A stretch of 64,000 bases of DNA from JAADFF01 sp013153035. GTDB lineage: Bacteria; Coprothermobacterota; Coprothermobacteria; Coprothermobacterales; JAADFF01. The number at the start of each line of letters is the position of its first letter. The stretch's first letter is position 1. The notes below the pieces were generated by a model. The model was not told the origin of the DNA. It saw nothing but the letters and a program-made list of their open reading frames with translations, and did not search any database. The translations under genes were made by a program, and so were the position numbers. Below are positions 7,907-17,379 of this stretch, one piece after another. Location of the stretch: NCBI GenBank assembly GCA_026184435.1, contig CP046447.1; one strand, written 5' to 3'.

Positions 7907-8848
7907 ATGGCGAAAAAAGATTATAAAACAGCGTACTTTTTCGTGTCACCAGGAATGCTTCTTATATTCTTTTTGAGTTTCCTTCCGCTGGTCTTTTCTC
8001 TTGTCATAGCTTTTACCAATCTTGAAAAACAGGTAATAGGTGATTTCGTTAGAGAAGGTTTTAAGGTGATAAGGTTTGTTGGTTTTGACAATTTTCGTTG
8101 GATTATAAAGAACGACGGAGTTATTCTCTTTAAAACTCTTCAGTGGAATATCGTGTGGACTTTTATCAATGTTTTTTTCCATGTTTCATTGGGTATTACT
8201 CTCGCTATTATGCTTAATAACAAATGGATGTCGACGGTAGAAAAAACCATATGGCGGTTTATTCTCATTTTGCCGTGGGCTATTCCCGCATTTGTTACTA
8301 TCTTGGTATGGAGAGCTATGTTTTATGAAAATGGCTTCATTAATGCCATGCTTACCTACATTGGTATTCATCCTATCCCGTGGATGACTAGTCCCTTCTG
8401 GGCTCGTATTGCCGTTCTTATTATTAATATATGGCTTGGTGTACCTTTTATGATGATTATTGCACTTGGGGCTCTGCAATCTATTCCTGCAGAACTTTAC
8501 GAAGCTGCCTCCGTTGATGGTGCTACTCCATGGCAAAAGATAAGGTATATTACCGTTCCCCTTGTGCTTAGGGTTATGATGCCTTCTATTTTATTAGGTA
8601 TCATATGGACTTTTAATAAGTTTGATGTCATATGGCTCTTTAACAAGGGAGGACCTGTTGTAAGTGTAACTGTTGGAGGTAAAGTATACAGTTATGGTGC
8701 TACCAACTTGCTTATCACATACATGTACAACTACTTCTACAACCAACATGCATGGAATATCGCAGCAGCTTTGGGATATGTTGTATTCTTTGTGCTTCTG
8801 GCACTATCCCTTATTAATATGAAGCTTCAGAAATGGGCAGAGGAGTGA
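7907..8848 (+). CDS. ABC sugar permease, MalF type
   Basis: A 313-residue inner-membrane permease with about six transmembrane segments. The EAA loop reads ELYEAASVDGATPWQKIRYI, matching the EAA-x3-G-x9-I-x-LP consensus that contacts the ATPase. It lacks the long extra periplasmic loop of enterobacterial MalF. Start ATG 7907 follows GAGGGGGAA. It lies between the stalk-fused binding protein and MalG-type permease, so it is the first half of the channel for starch oligosaccharides. No ATPase gene is adjacent, so a shared MsmX/MalK-type ATPase encoded elsewhere is expected. Confidence 0.93.
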   Translation: MAKKDYKTAYFFVSPGMLLIFFLSFLPLVFSLVIAFTNLEKQVIGDFVREGFKVIRFVGFDNFRWIIKNDGVILFKTLQWNIVWTFINVFFHVSLGITLAIMLNNKWMSTVEKTIWRFILILPWAIPAFVTILVWRAMFYENGFINAMLTYIGIHPIPWMTSPFWARIAVLIINIWLGVPFMMIIALGALQSIPAELYEAASVDGATPWQKIRYITVPLVLRVMMPSILLGIIWTFNKFDVIWLFNKGGPVVSVTVGGKVYSYGATNLLITYMYNYFYNQHAWNIAAALGYVVFFVLLALSLINMKLQKWAEE

Positions 8849-8853
8849 TAGCT

Positions 8854-9816
8854 ATGGAAAAAACAAGCTTTATGAAAAGACTTATTACTAGACTTGTTTT
8901 ACTACTCTTCGTCTTGGCTATACTGCTGCCTGTTTCATGGGTAGTGCTGATGTCTTTTCAGCCCACCAATGATGTAGTGGTTCCTTCACTGAAGAATCTT
9001 ACGCTGAAAAACTATGATGAGATTATATTGGGTAAACCTTTGAAGAGACCTCGTGAGATAAAAAAGACAGTTACTATAACCCTGTCAGATGGAACGGTAA
9101 CAACAACAAGAAAGGTTGTTAAAGTCATTACCCGAAAACCCAGTACATTTATGAGGGCTTTTTGGACATCTGTGAAAATAGCCACACTAACGGTTATTAT
9201 TACACTTTTTGTGGCGTCTATGACAGCATATGGCTTTTCGCGATATGAGTTTCCCGGTAAATTTCTTTTTTACTTCTACTATATGGTCTCTCAGATGTTT
9301 CCCGCTATGGTGGGCATGATAGCCCTGTATGTGGTATTTGTAAAATTAGGACTGACATCAGCCAAGCCTTTCCTTGGTATGCCTAAGGTTCATTGGGCTC
9401 TTGTTATAGCTTATACAGGTTTTAACCTGCCATTTGCTGTCTGGAATCTTAGGGCATTCATGGATGCTATTCCTAGGGAACTTGATGAGGCCGCTATGGT
9501 AGATGGTGCCAGTCCATGGACCATTTACTGGAAAATCATTGTTCCCCTGTCATTACCGGGTCTTGCCGTTACAGGACTGTTTGCGTTTATGGGGGCATGG
9601 CTTGAATATGTTATGGCTCTTATTCTTATATCCAGTAACACACTGGCTACATTGCCACTGTGGATGTATAACCTTCTGTATGTAGGGTCTTACGGACTTA
9701 ACATTACGAAGTTTGCAGCGGCCTCTGTGCTTGTAGCAGTTCCTGTAACGGTAGTGTTTCTTGCATTCCAGAAGTATTTACTTTCGGGTCTCCTGAAGGG
9801 ATCCGTTAAAGGATAA
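8854..9816 (+). CDS. ABC sugar permease, MalG type
   Basis: A 320-residue permease, second half of the transporter. It has an N-terminal membrane helix, then an unusual charged insert at about residues 50-105, rich in Lys/Arg/Thr and probably extracytoplasmic, before the five-helix core. The EAA loop is ELDEAAMVDGASPWTIYWKI. The start is ATG 8854, six bases after the MalF stop, with AGAGGAG upstream; an in-frame ATG at 8833 lies inside malF and lacks a ribosome site. The giant amylase follows after 18 bases, so all four genes form one operon. Confidence 0.93.
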   Translation: MEKTSFMKRLITRLVLLLFVLAILLPVSWVVLMSFQPTNDVVVPSLKNLTLKNYDEIILGKPLKRPREIKKTVTITLSDGTVTTTRKVVKVITRKPSTFMRAFWTSVKIATLTVIITLFVASMTAYGFSRYEFPGKFLFYFYYMVSQMFPAMVGMIALYVVFVKLGLTSAKPFLGMPKVHWALVIAYTGFNLPFAVWNLRAFMDAIPRELDEAAMVDGASPWTIYWKIIVPLSLPGLAVTGLFAFMGAWLEYVMALILISSNTLATLPLWMYNLLYVGSYGLNITKFAAASVLVAVPVTVVFLAFQKYLLSGLLKGSVKG

Positions 9817-9834
9817 AAGGAGGTGTACCCCTTT

Positions 9835-12800
9835 ATGAGGAAATTTACCGTATGGGTGGTATCTCTGGCACTGATTTTTAGTGCGTTGATTTTACCCCCA
9901 CTAACATTTGCTGCCTCTGATGCACTGGTTGTTGGTGATAAAGCATATCCAGTGTATCAAAGAGGTGTGTACTATTCTGCATGGGCAGAGGTAGAAGGTT
10001 CTGTGCATGTAAAGATATCTGCCGGTGGTGTTTCTGAAGAAAAAGACATTACGGCAGATGGAAAGAAACTCCTTGTTGTTTATCGTAAGGTAGATGAGGG
10101 AAATTGGCAGTATAAACTCTTGCCTGCCGGTCCTGATAAGAATATTCCAAGAGATACGACATTTATCGTCAAAAGGGATCCTGCTGGGGCAATTGTGCCT
10201 GGCACAAAGGTAACTTTTTATGTATATACAACAAGACGAGAGATTGCCACACTTCAGATGAAGATGGTGAAGTATGGCTGGAAAGCTGAAGACGCTCCAG
10301 CTTCTCCATCTGAAAAAGAAGAAAAAACCTATACGCTTAATAAAGTTGGGCAAACAGATGATGGCCTTCTTGATGTGTGGACACTACAGATACCATTTGC
10401 TGATGTAGGTCTTTATGAATATTACTTCTACGGATACGATGGCACTTTCAAACGCATGTTTAAAGGTGATTACAGGGTTACTGTTTATAAACCTGATTTT
10501 TCTGTTCCACAGTGGATTAAGGGAGCTGTTGTGTATCAGATATTCCCAGATAGATTTAGAAATGGCGATACATCTAACGATCCTGCTGAGGGTAAAACAT
10601 TTACTTTCCACGACTATTATTTGAATGTTGATGAAAAGGAGCCGGGTGATTTCTTGGGCGTTCCTAAGTATACGGTACCTTGGGATGCCCCTGTTATGGC
10701 TTGGGATACTATTGGGGGACAGTGTCGCTATGTGGATACAACAAGATATTATGGTGGTGACCTTAAGGGTATTATAGAGAGTCTTGATTATCTGAAGTCT
10801 CTTGGTGTAGATGTGCTTTATATTAACCCTATCTTCCCTGCACCATCTACCCATAGATATGACCCAACATCCTATCATGCTGTAGATCCTATACTTGGTG
10901 ATTTGGATACATTCAAGACTTTAGTTTCAGAAGCCAAGAAGAGGGGTATGAAGATTATCCTTGATGTGACACCAGATCATTCTTCTGACAGGTCTCTTTA
11001 CTTTGATTCTCAGGGTGAGTTTTCTACTGTTGGTGCCCATGAATCTCAGGATTCTCCATACTACAGTTGGTATAAGTTTATAGAGTGGCCCGATAAGTAT
11101 CAGGGATGGGCAGGGCTTGGCTGGATGCCCACAATCAATGTGCTTGATAAAGGTTTCCAGAAATTCTTCCTTACAGATGATAATTCTGTTGTAAAGTTCT
11201 GGAACGGTGCTGGAGCAATGGGATGGCGTGTTGATGTGGCTATGATTATACCCACAGGTTTCTTGAAGGAGTATAGAGAGGCTATAAAAGCTATTAATCC
11301 TGATGCCGTTTTGGTTGCAGAGGTGTGGAACAAGCCTAAGGAGGTTATTCCTATGCTTCTTGGCGATCAGATGGATACGGTTATGAATTACCGTTTTGCC
11401 GCAGCCACTGTTGTGGACTGGGACAACGACCATGAGGGTACAAAGCCATCGGCCCAGGGCTTTTTCCTTAATAAGAATATGTCTTCTACAGAGTTTTGGC
11501 AGAAGATAGATGCCATTTACAATGATTATCCATCTGCAGTACATGATGCACTGTGGAATCTTGTTGATAGCCATGATATGGCAAGACCTCTGTACTTCCT
11601 TAAAGATAAAAACGCACTTAAAGCACTGTCTGCGCTTCAGATTATGTTTAAGGGAGCTCCGACGATCTTTTATGGTGATGAGGCAGGAGCTACCAACGCC
11701 GGTGAGAAAGGTTGTAAGGATGATAGGCCTCTTGCCAATGATCCATTTATGAGAGTGCCTTATCCATGGGGACATGAGGATAAAGATCTTATCGCATGGT
11801 ATAGCTCTCTGAATGCGCTTAGACATCAGTATGATGCCGTCAAAGAGGGTAAGATGGTGCACTTTAGCGCAAATAATGACCGTATTCTTGCCTTTGCAAG
11901 AATAGGCGATGGCAAAGAGGTGTTTGTGTTTATCAATCCAGATGGTGAAGAGAGAGCAGATGTTGTTGCTGATGCCTTAGGCTATGTAAAAGATGGCACA
12001 TATGCTCCAGCTATTGGATCAGGTGACATGACAGTAGAAAATGGCAAGATATCTCTTGGCACAATGAAGCCTTATGAGGTTCGTGTATACACCATGGACT
12101 ATGCACCATCTTATAATGATGTTTCATACAATGTATCATTTGCAGATGGTAAGATTGCTATCACACCAGATGACACGCCTATTGTCAAGGTTACCGACAA
12201 TACCATAGGTCAGACATATACACTGGTAACTGATAAGACATTCTATCCTCGCGGTGGTCATACATACACGGTAACTGTTTACAAGCAGGATAAAGGTCTC
12301 ATTACCGGTAAGTATCAGGTGACATTGCAAGGTGAGGGAGAAGATGCTGTGGATCCTATATACAAGAGTAAAACGGGATCTACATCTGAAGGACCTGTTC
12401 TTAACATGTCCATATCTGATCCAGAAGGAGACGACTATGGGCCAGGAACGTACACCTATCCGACGAATGCGGTATTCAAGCCCGGAGACTTCGACTTACT
12501 GAAGTTTGAGGCAAGAAGTGAAGGAGACACATACATATTCAGATGGCAGCTAAGGAATGTAGACAATCCATGGAATGGAGCATGGGGAATAAGCAAGCAA
12601 ACACTAATGGTATTCATAGACAACAAAGATGGAGGAACAGATGAAGGACTGGAAGGCATGAATGCGATGTTCACAAATGACTTCAAATGGGATAAAGGAA
12701 TAAGATTAGAAGGCTGGGAAAGCAAGCTATACACAGTAGATGGAGGAGAGATAGCAGGGACAGACCTGAAAGAGGTAGGAGCGACGAGCACAGTAACATA

Positions 12801-15800
12801 TGGAGAAGATGGGTGGGTAGAGCTGAGGATACCGAAGGAAGCGATAGGAGAGATAGGGAAAGGGTCGAAGATAGTAGCGATGGTACTTGGACAAGATGGA
12901 TACGGGCCGGGACGGATAAGGCAGGTCAAGGCGAAGGCAGAGGAATGGGCCTTTGGAGGCGGCAGTGATGGAAATGAAGATCCGAACATAATAGACCTGA
13001 TAGTACCGGAAGGATACAAGCAGGAAGAGGTGCTAGACTGGACGAAGCAAAGTCCTGTGAGGGTACCTGGAATACTGGTTGATCCATATATCCAGATGCC
13101 ACAGAAAGAGACCATTAATATGGTTATCAATGATCCAGAAGGAGACGACTATGGACCAGGCACATACACATATCCACTTGCATCTGTTTTCAAGCCGGGT
13201 GATTTTGATCTTCTTCAGTTTGCACTGACAAGCACAACCGATGGTTACGAAATGAAGTGGGTACTGAAGAATCTTGACAACTGTTGGGGTTCTCCTAATG
13301 GTCTTAGCAAGCAAACCCTCATTGTGTTTATTGACAACCAGGAAGGTGGCACGGATGAGGGGCTTGAAGGTCTGAACGCCATGACAGCCGGTGACTTTAA
13401 GTGGGATTATGCCCTTCAGATAGAAGGTTGGGTTTCTAAGCTCTATAAAGTTGATGGAGGAGAGATTGTTGGCGAAGATATAAATGACTATGGCATAACT
13501 GTAAAAGCTATAGAAGGTGCCCCTGGTACTGTGTATGTTTATGTCCCTGAAGAGGCTATTGGTAAACTTGGTAAGGATTCCAAGATTATTGCCATGGTTG
13601 TTGGACAAGATGGATATGGACCAGGTCGTATAAGACAGGTTAATGCCAAAGCAGAGGAATGGCGTTTCGGAGGCGGTAGCGACGGCAATGAAGATCCTAA
13701 TATCATAGATATGATAGTGCCAGAAGGTTATAAGCAAGAGGAAGTACTCGACTGGCATAAGCAGAGCCCCGTGAGACTACCCGGTATACTCCTTGATCCG
13801 TATATCCAGATACCTGCTCAGGCAGTTCTTAACATGTCCATATCTGATCCAGAAGGAGACGACTATGGGCCAGGAACGTACACCTATCCGACGAATGCGG
13901 TATTCAAGCCCGGAGACTTCGACTTACTGAAGTTTGAGGCAAGAAGTGAAGGAGACACATACATATTCAGATGGCAGCTAAGGAATGTAGACAATCCATG
14001 GAATGGAGCATGGGGAATAAGCAAGCAAACACTAATGGTATTCATAGACAACAAAGATGGAGGAACAGATGAAGGACTGGAAGGCATGAATGCGATGTTC
14101 ACAAATGACTTCAAATGGGATAAAGGAATAAGATTAGAAGGCTGGGAAAGCAAGCTATACACAGTAGATGGAGGAGAGATAGCAGGGACAGATCTGAAAG
14201 AGGTAGGAGCGACGAGCACAGTAACATATGGAGAAGATGGGTGGGTAGAGCTGAGGATACCGAAGGAAGCGATAGGAGAGATAGGGAAAGGGTCGAAGAT
14301 AGTAGCGATGGTACTTGGACAAGATGGATACGGGCCGGGACGGATAAGGCAGGTCAAGGCGAAGGCAGAGGAATGGGCCTTTGGAGGCGGCAGTGATGGA
14401 AATGAAGATCCGAACATAATAGACCTGATAGTACCGGAAGGATACAAGCAGGAAGAGGTGCTAGACTGGACGAAGCAAAGTCCTGTGAGGGTACCTGGAA
14501 TACTGGTTGATCCGTATATCCAGATACCTGCTCAGGCAGTTCTTAACGTGTCCATATCTGATCCAGAAGGAGACGACTATGGGCCAGGAACGTACACCTA
14601 TCCGACGAATGCGGTATTCAAGCCCGGAGACTTCGACTTACTGAAGTTTGAGGCAAGAAGTGAAGGAGACACATACATATTCAGATGGCAGCTAAGGAAT
14701 GTAGACAATCCATGGAATGGAGCATGGGGAATAAGCAAGCAAACACTAATGGTATTCATAGACAACAAAGATGGAGGAACAGATGAAGGACTGGAAGGCA
14801 TGAATGCGATGTTCACAAATGACTTCAAATGGGATAAAGGAATAAGATTAGAAGGCTGGGAAAGCAAGCTATACACAGTAGATGGAGGAGAGATAGCAGG
14901 GACAGATCTGAAAGAGGTAGGAGCGACGAGCACAGTAACATATGGAGAAGATGGGTGGGTAGAGCTGAGGATACCGAAGGAAGCGATAGGAGAGATAGGG
15001 AAAGGGTCGAAGATAGTAGCGATGGTACTTGGACAAGATGGATACGGGCCGGGACGGATAAGGCAGGTCAAGGCGAAGGCAGAGGAATGGGCCTTTGGAG
15101 GCGGCAGTGATGGAAATGAAGATCCGAACATAATAGACCTGATAGTACCGGAAGGATACAAGCAGGAAGAGGTGCTAGACTGGACGAAGCAAAGTCCTGT
15201 GAGGGTACCTGGAATACTGGTTGATCCATATATCCAGGGTGGTACAGAAGAGATTTCTATGACGATCGTAAAACCATCCGATGGTGCTGTTATTGGTAGT
15301 AAACAGATAGATCTTGTAGCTATGGTTAAGGGGACAGACAAAGCTTATGTTTACCTCGGTGGTGAACAGATAGCTACTGTAGATGTTACTGATGGAAAGA
15401 TTGAATACCAGATTACCGTCCCAGGTGAGGGTACTTATGAAATAGGTGTGGGAACAAAGGATAAAATACTATCTTCTGTAAAGGTTACTATTGATCTGCA
15501 TGTTTCTGGTCTTGAAATTACATCTCCAACATCCAAGATTGTTCCCAGTAGAAAGGTTTATATTGAAGGTATTACGGAACCTGACTCTGTTGTGATTATT
15601 AAGCAGATGAAAGGCATTAAAGAGGGAACAACCTCTCAGGTTAAGGCTGATAAAGATGGGCACTTTAAGTCTGCTCTCTTTAGGATGTTCCACGGTGTGA
15701 ATGTGTTTAAGATACAGGTTATCGACCCTGCAGGTAACAAACTTGTAAAGCACTATGTATATGTGTATCCAAGTGCACTAAAGATTGTCATGAAGATAGA

Positions 15801-16155
15801 TGATCCTGTTGCCATTGTAGGTAGAGTGAAAGTAAAGCTTGATGTACCTCCTACTATCATCAATGATAGGACAATGGTTCCTGTTAGGTTTATTGCAGAA
15901 TCACTTTCTGCTATTGTAGATTATGATGAAGCAACACAGCATATTACCATTCAGCTGGGCGATGATACCATTCAGATGTTTGTTGGACAGAAGACATATT
16001 ATGTCAATGGCAAAGTTTATGAGATGGATGTTGCACCTGTTATCAGAAATGAACGTACTCTTGTTCCTATAAGATTTGTTTCTGAGGCTTTAGGAGCCAC
16101 TGTTGCTTGGGATGGTACTACTCGCACTGTAACGGTTGTGTATCCCGGAGAGTAG
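9835..16155 (+). CDS. Giant secreted alpha-amylase/pullulanase (GH13) with four glucodextranase-C-like modules and double stalk domain
   Basis: A 2106-residue exported enzyme that should cleave alpha-glucans to oligosaccharides for the adjacent transporter. ATG 9835 follows AAAAGGAGGTG, with a signal peptide to about residue 27. Domains are an N-terminal beta region (30-225), a GH13 barrel (about 230-760) with DVTPDHSS, nucleophile Asp467 (GWRVDV), acid/base Glu496 (VAEVW) and Asp581 (DSHD), then a beta region. Four 233-residue DOMON/glucodextranase-C-like modules follow (855-1087, 1093-1325, 1331-1563, 1569-1801), then two Ig-like domains and a double copper-amine-oxidase-N-like domain (1985-2106). 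Modules 1, 3 and 4 are almost identical in DNA; module 2 is diverged. Substrate specificity within GH13 (neopullulanase or amylopullulanase-like) is not decided. Confidence 0.92.
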   Translation: MRKFTVWVVSLALIFSALILPPLTFAASDALVVGDKAYPVYQRGVYYSAWAEVEGSVHVKISAGGVSEEKDITADGKKLLVVYRKVDEGNWQYKLLPAGPDKNIPRDTTFIVKRDPAGAIVPGTKVTFYVYTTRREIATLQMKMVKYGWKAEDAPASPSEKEEKTYTLNKVGQTDDGLLDVWTLQIPFADVGLYEYYFYGYDGTFKRMFKGDYRVTVYKPDFSVPQWIKGAVVYQIFPDRFRNGDTSNDPAEGKTFTFHDYYLNVDEKEPGDFLGVPKYTVPWDAPVMAWDTIGGQCRYVDTTRYYGGDLKGIIESLDYLKSLGVDVLYINPIFPAPSTHRYDPTSYHAVDPILGDLDTFKTLVSEAKKRGMKIILDVTPDHSSDRSLYFDSQGEFSTVGAHESQDSPYYSWYKFIEWPDKYQGWAGLGWMPTINVLDKGFQKFFLTDDNSVVKFWNGAGAMGWRVDVAMIIPTGFLKEYREAIKAINPDAVLVAEVWNKPKEVIPMLLGDQMDTVMNYRFAAATVVDWDNDHEGTKPSAQGFFLNKNMSSTEFWQKIDAIYNDYPSAVHDALWNLVDSHDMARPLYFLKDKNALKALSALQIMFKGAPTIFYGDEAGATNAGEKGCKDDRPLANDPFMRVPYPWGHEDKDLIAWYSSLNALRHQYDAVKEGKMVHFSANNDRILAFARIGDGKEVFVFINPDGEERADVVADALGYVKDGTYAPAIGSGDMTVENGKISLGTMKPYEVRVYTMDYAPSYNDVSYNVSFADGKIAITPDDTPIVKVTDNTIGQTYTLVTDKTFYPRGGHTYTVTVYKQDKGLITGKYQVTLQGEGEDAVDPIYKSKTGSTSEGPVLNMSISDPEGDDYGPGTYTYPTNAVFKPGDFDLLKFEARSEGDTYIFRWQLRNVDNPWNGAWGISKQTLMVFIDNKDGGTDEGLEGMNAMFTNDFKWDKGIRLEGWESKLYTVDGGEIAGTDLKEVGATSTVTYGEDGWVELRIPKEAIGEIGKGSKIVAMVLGQDGYGPGRIRQVKAKAEEWAFGGGSDGNEDPNIIDLIVPEGYKQEEVLDWTKQSPVRVPGILVDPYIQMPQKETINMVINDPEGDDYGPGTYTYPLASVFKPGDFDLLQFALTSTTDGYEMKWVLKNLDNCWGSPNGLSKQTLIVFIDNQEGGTDEGLEGLNAMTAGDFKWDYALQIEGWVSKLYKVDGGEIVGEDINDYGITVKAIEGAPGTVYVYVPEEAIGKLGKDSKIIAMVVGQDGYGPGRIRQVNAKAEEWRFGGGSDGNEDPNIIDMIVPEGYKQEEVLDWHKQSPVRLPGILLDPYIQIPAQAVLNMSISDPEGDDYGPGTYTYPTNAVFKPGDFDLLKFEARSEGDTYIFRWQLRNVDNPWNGAWGISKQTLMVFIDNKDGGTDEGLEGMNAMFTNDFKWDKGIRLEGWESKLYTVDGGEIAGTDLKEVGATSTVTYGEDGWVELRIPKEAIGEIGKGSKIVAMVLGQDGYGPGRIRQVKAKAEEWAFGGGSDGNEDPNIIDLIVPEGYKQEEVLDWTKQSPVRVPGILVDPYIQIPAQAVLNVSISDPEGDDYGPGTYTYPTNAVFKPGDFDLLKFEARSEGDTYIFRWQLRNVDNPWNGAWGISKQTLMVFIDNKDGGTDEGLEGMNAMFTNDFKWDKGIRLEGWESKLYTVDGGEIAGTDLKEVGATSTVTYGEDGWVELRIPKEAIGEIGKGSKIVAMVLGQDGYGPGRIRQVKAKAEEWAFGGGSDGNEDPNIIDLIVPEGYKQEEVLDWTKQSPVRVPGILVDPYIQGGTEEISMTIVKPSDGAVIGSKQIDLVAMVKGTDKAYVYLGGEQIATVDVTDGKIEYQITVPGEGTYEIGVGTKDKILSSVKVTIDLHVSGLEITSPTSKIVPSRKVYIEGITEPDSVVIIKQMKGIKEGTTSQVKADKDGHFKSALFRMFHGVNVFKIQVIDPAGNKLVKHYVYVYPSALKIVMKIDDPVAIVGRVKVKLDVPPTIINDRTMVPVRFIAESLSAIVDYDEATQHITIQLGDDTIQMFVGQKTYYVNGKVYEMDVAPVIRNERTLVPIRFVSEALGATVAWDGTTRTVTVVYPGE
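12397..15237 (+). repeat. Four tandem 714-bp repeats (699-bp module plus 15-bp linker) inside the amylase gene
   Basis: Units start at 12397, 13111, 13825 and 14539, exactly 714 bases apart, each with a 699-base module ending in TATATCCAG. Units 1, 3 and 4 differ at only a few positions (for example GACCTG versus GATCTG, AACATG versus AACGTG, and GATCCATATA versus GATCCGTATA). Unit 2 encodes a homologous module but is diverged in DNA and protein. The near-identical units use GGA, AGA, ATA, GCG and CCG codons heavily, unlike unit 2 and the rest of the gene. This points to recent duplication or gene conversion. Confidence 0.97.
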
Positions 16156-16183
16156 AAGTTGCAAAGTTAATATTAGTACCGGT

Positions 16184-16214
16184 AAGGGGGAAGCTATGCT
16201 TCCCCCTTTTTCTT
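16184..16214 (+). terminator. Terminator of the transporter-amylase operon
   Basis: An 11-bp stem AAGGGGGAAGC / GCTTCCCCCTT with a TAT loop is followed by TTTCTTTT, 28 bases after the amylase stop. Confidence 0.9.
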
Positions 16215-16254
16215 TTGCAAAATTATTTGGTATAACAAAATAGGAGGTGATGAT

Positions 16255-16722
16255 ATGAATAGCTTCAACCTCTATAATAACCAGCAGATGATGGCACAGC
16301 AGGTGGTTCTTCAGGTAAAAGTCTATTTGCATAGTCTTGGTAATGTGTTGCAAAATTATGTGTCAGAGGAGAGTGGAGCTAAGATACTTGCTGATATCAT
16401 CAGTTACGGAGATGAACATGGCTGGTTTGATGTTAGAAAAATAGCGAAAAAGATGCTTGAAATGCATTTTGAAGAGAGTGTTGTCAATGAGATTCTGAAG
16501 GAAACCGAAAAGGAGTTTAAAAAGGCATGGGCTCCTATGAGAAAAGGTGCACTTATAGGTCTTCTCTTTATATTTGGTGGTCTTTTTCTGGGCGGTTTCT
16601 TTATTCTCACCGATACATTGGGAGGCTTAGGTGTTTGGGTGATACTAATAGGTATGATATTGGGCATGTATTTTATTGTGAAGGGTCGTGCAGAGATTCG
16701 TGAGAAGTTTGGTGATTTATAA
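16255..16722 (+). CDS. Small membrane protein with helical cytoplasmic N-terminus, unknown function
   Basis: A 155-residue protein not recognised as a known family. The first 100 residues are predicted helical and charged (for example KKMLEMHFEESVVNEILKE). They are followed by two hydrophobic segments, GALIGLLFIFGGLFLGGFFIL and VWVILIGMILGMYFIV, and a short basic/acidic tail. ATG 16255 has AGGAGGTG upstream. It is followed after 44 bases by a coiled-coil protein with its own strong ribosome site; the two may be cotranscribed. No functional claim can be made. Confidence 0.8.
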   Translation: MNSFNLYNNQQMMAQQVVLQVKVYLHSLGNVLQNYVSEESGAKILADIISYGDEHGWFDVRKIAKKMLEMHFEESVVNEILKETEKEFKKAWAPMRKGALIGLLFIFGGLFLGGFFILTDTLGGLGVWVILIGMILGMYFIVKGRAEIREKFGDL

Positions 16723-16766
16723 TAATATTAGGTAGCATTTGCTATCTATATAAGGAGGTGATCCCT

Positions 16767-17375
16767 ATGGGATTTTGGGACAAAGTTAAGCAGGTTGTAG
16801 AGAAAGGTGGAGAAGCGGCATCTATTGCTGCTAAAAAGGCATCTATCCTTGCAGAGATCAAGAAGATAGAGTTTGATATCGGTAGCCTTAAGAAGGAGAT
16901 TGCTAAACTTGAAAAAGAGAAAGAAAATGCCATTAAACTAATTCAGAAAGCCATTAGAGATCTTAAGGCAGAACTCGGTGAGAAGATATACGATCTATAT
17001 CTTGAGGGGAAAACAGAATTTACAGAGATTTTAGAGGAGTATAAGGCGAAAATCGAGGAGAAAGAGCAAGAGATTGTTAAAACAGAAGAGGAATACAAGC
17101 AAAAGGTTGCTGAGGTTGAAGAGAAGATAGCACAGAAGCAGAAGGAAATAGAATTGAAAAAAGAGGAAATAGCTGCACTTGATGCTGGCAAAGAGGGAGA
17201 AATCTCGACATCTACTGAACCTGTTCAGGAAGTTACAGAAATTTCTTCTGAAGCTGTGTCTGATATACAAGAACAGCCATCTGTAGCAGAGGAACCTATG
17301 GTAGAGGAAGTAAAAGAGTCTGCAGAAAAAACAGAAGCTGAAGAAAAGAAAGAAGAAGGTAGTGATTTGTTCTAA
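16767..17375 (+). CDS. Coiled-coil protein, unknown function
   Basis: A 202-residue soluble protein. It opens with MGFWDKVKQVVEKGGEAA and has a long heptad-rich coiled coil (about residues 25-140, mainly Lys/Glu/Ile/Leu) and a low-complexity acidic Glu/Val/Ser tail. There is no signal peptide. The start is ATG 16767, six bases after AAGGAGGTG; a GTG at 16758 lies within the ribosome site. It follows the small membrane protein and converges on a diguanylate cyclase gene 4 bases away. It may be a scaffold or cell-envelope-associated protein, but no evidence decides this. Confidence 0.8.
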   Translation: MGFWDKVKQVVEKGGEAASIAAKKASILAEIKKIEFDIGSLKKEIAKLEKEKENAIKLIQKAIRDLKAELGEKIYDLYLEGKTEFTEILEEYKAKIEEKEQEIVKTEEEYKQKVAEVEEKIAQKQKEIELKKEEIAALDAGKEGEISTSTEPVQEVTEISSEAVSDIQEQPSVAEEPMVEEVKESAEKTEAEEKKEEGSDLF

Positions 17376-17379
17376 TAAA

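Noticed and set aside
12397..15237. Direct repeats as a possible CRISPR array
   Set aside because: The units are 699 bases of coding sequence with constant short linkers, not short repeats with unique spacers, and no cas genes are present.
12456..15341. Long minus-strand ORFs of 187-247 residues opposite the amylase modules
   Set aside because: They repeat with the 714-bp array and exist only because the sense repeats are purine-rich and near-identical. They have no ribosome site and a Ser/Pro-rich composition typical of antisense shadows.
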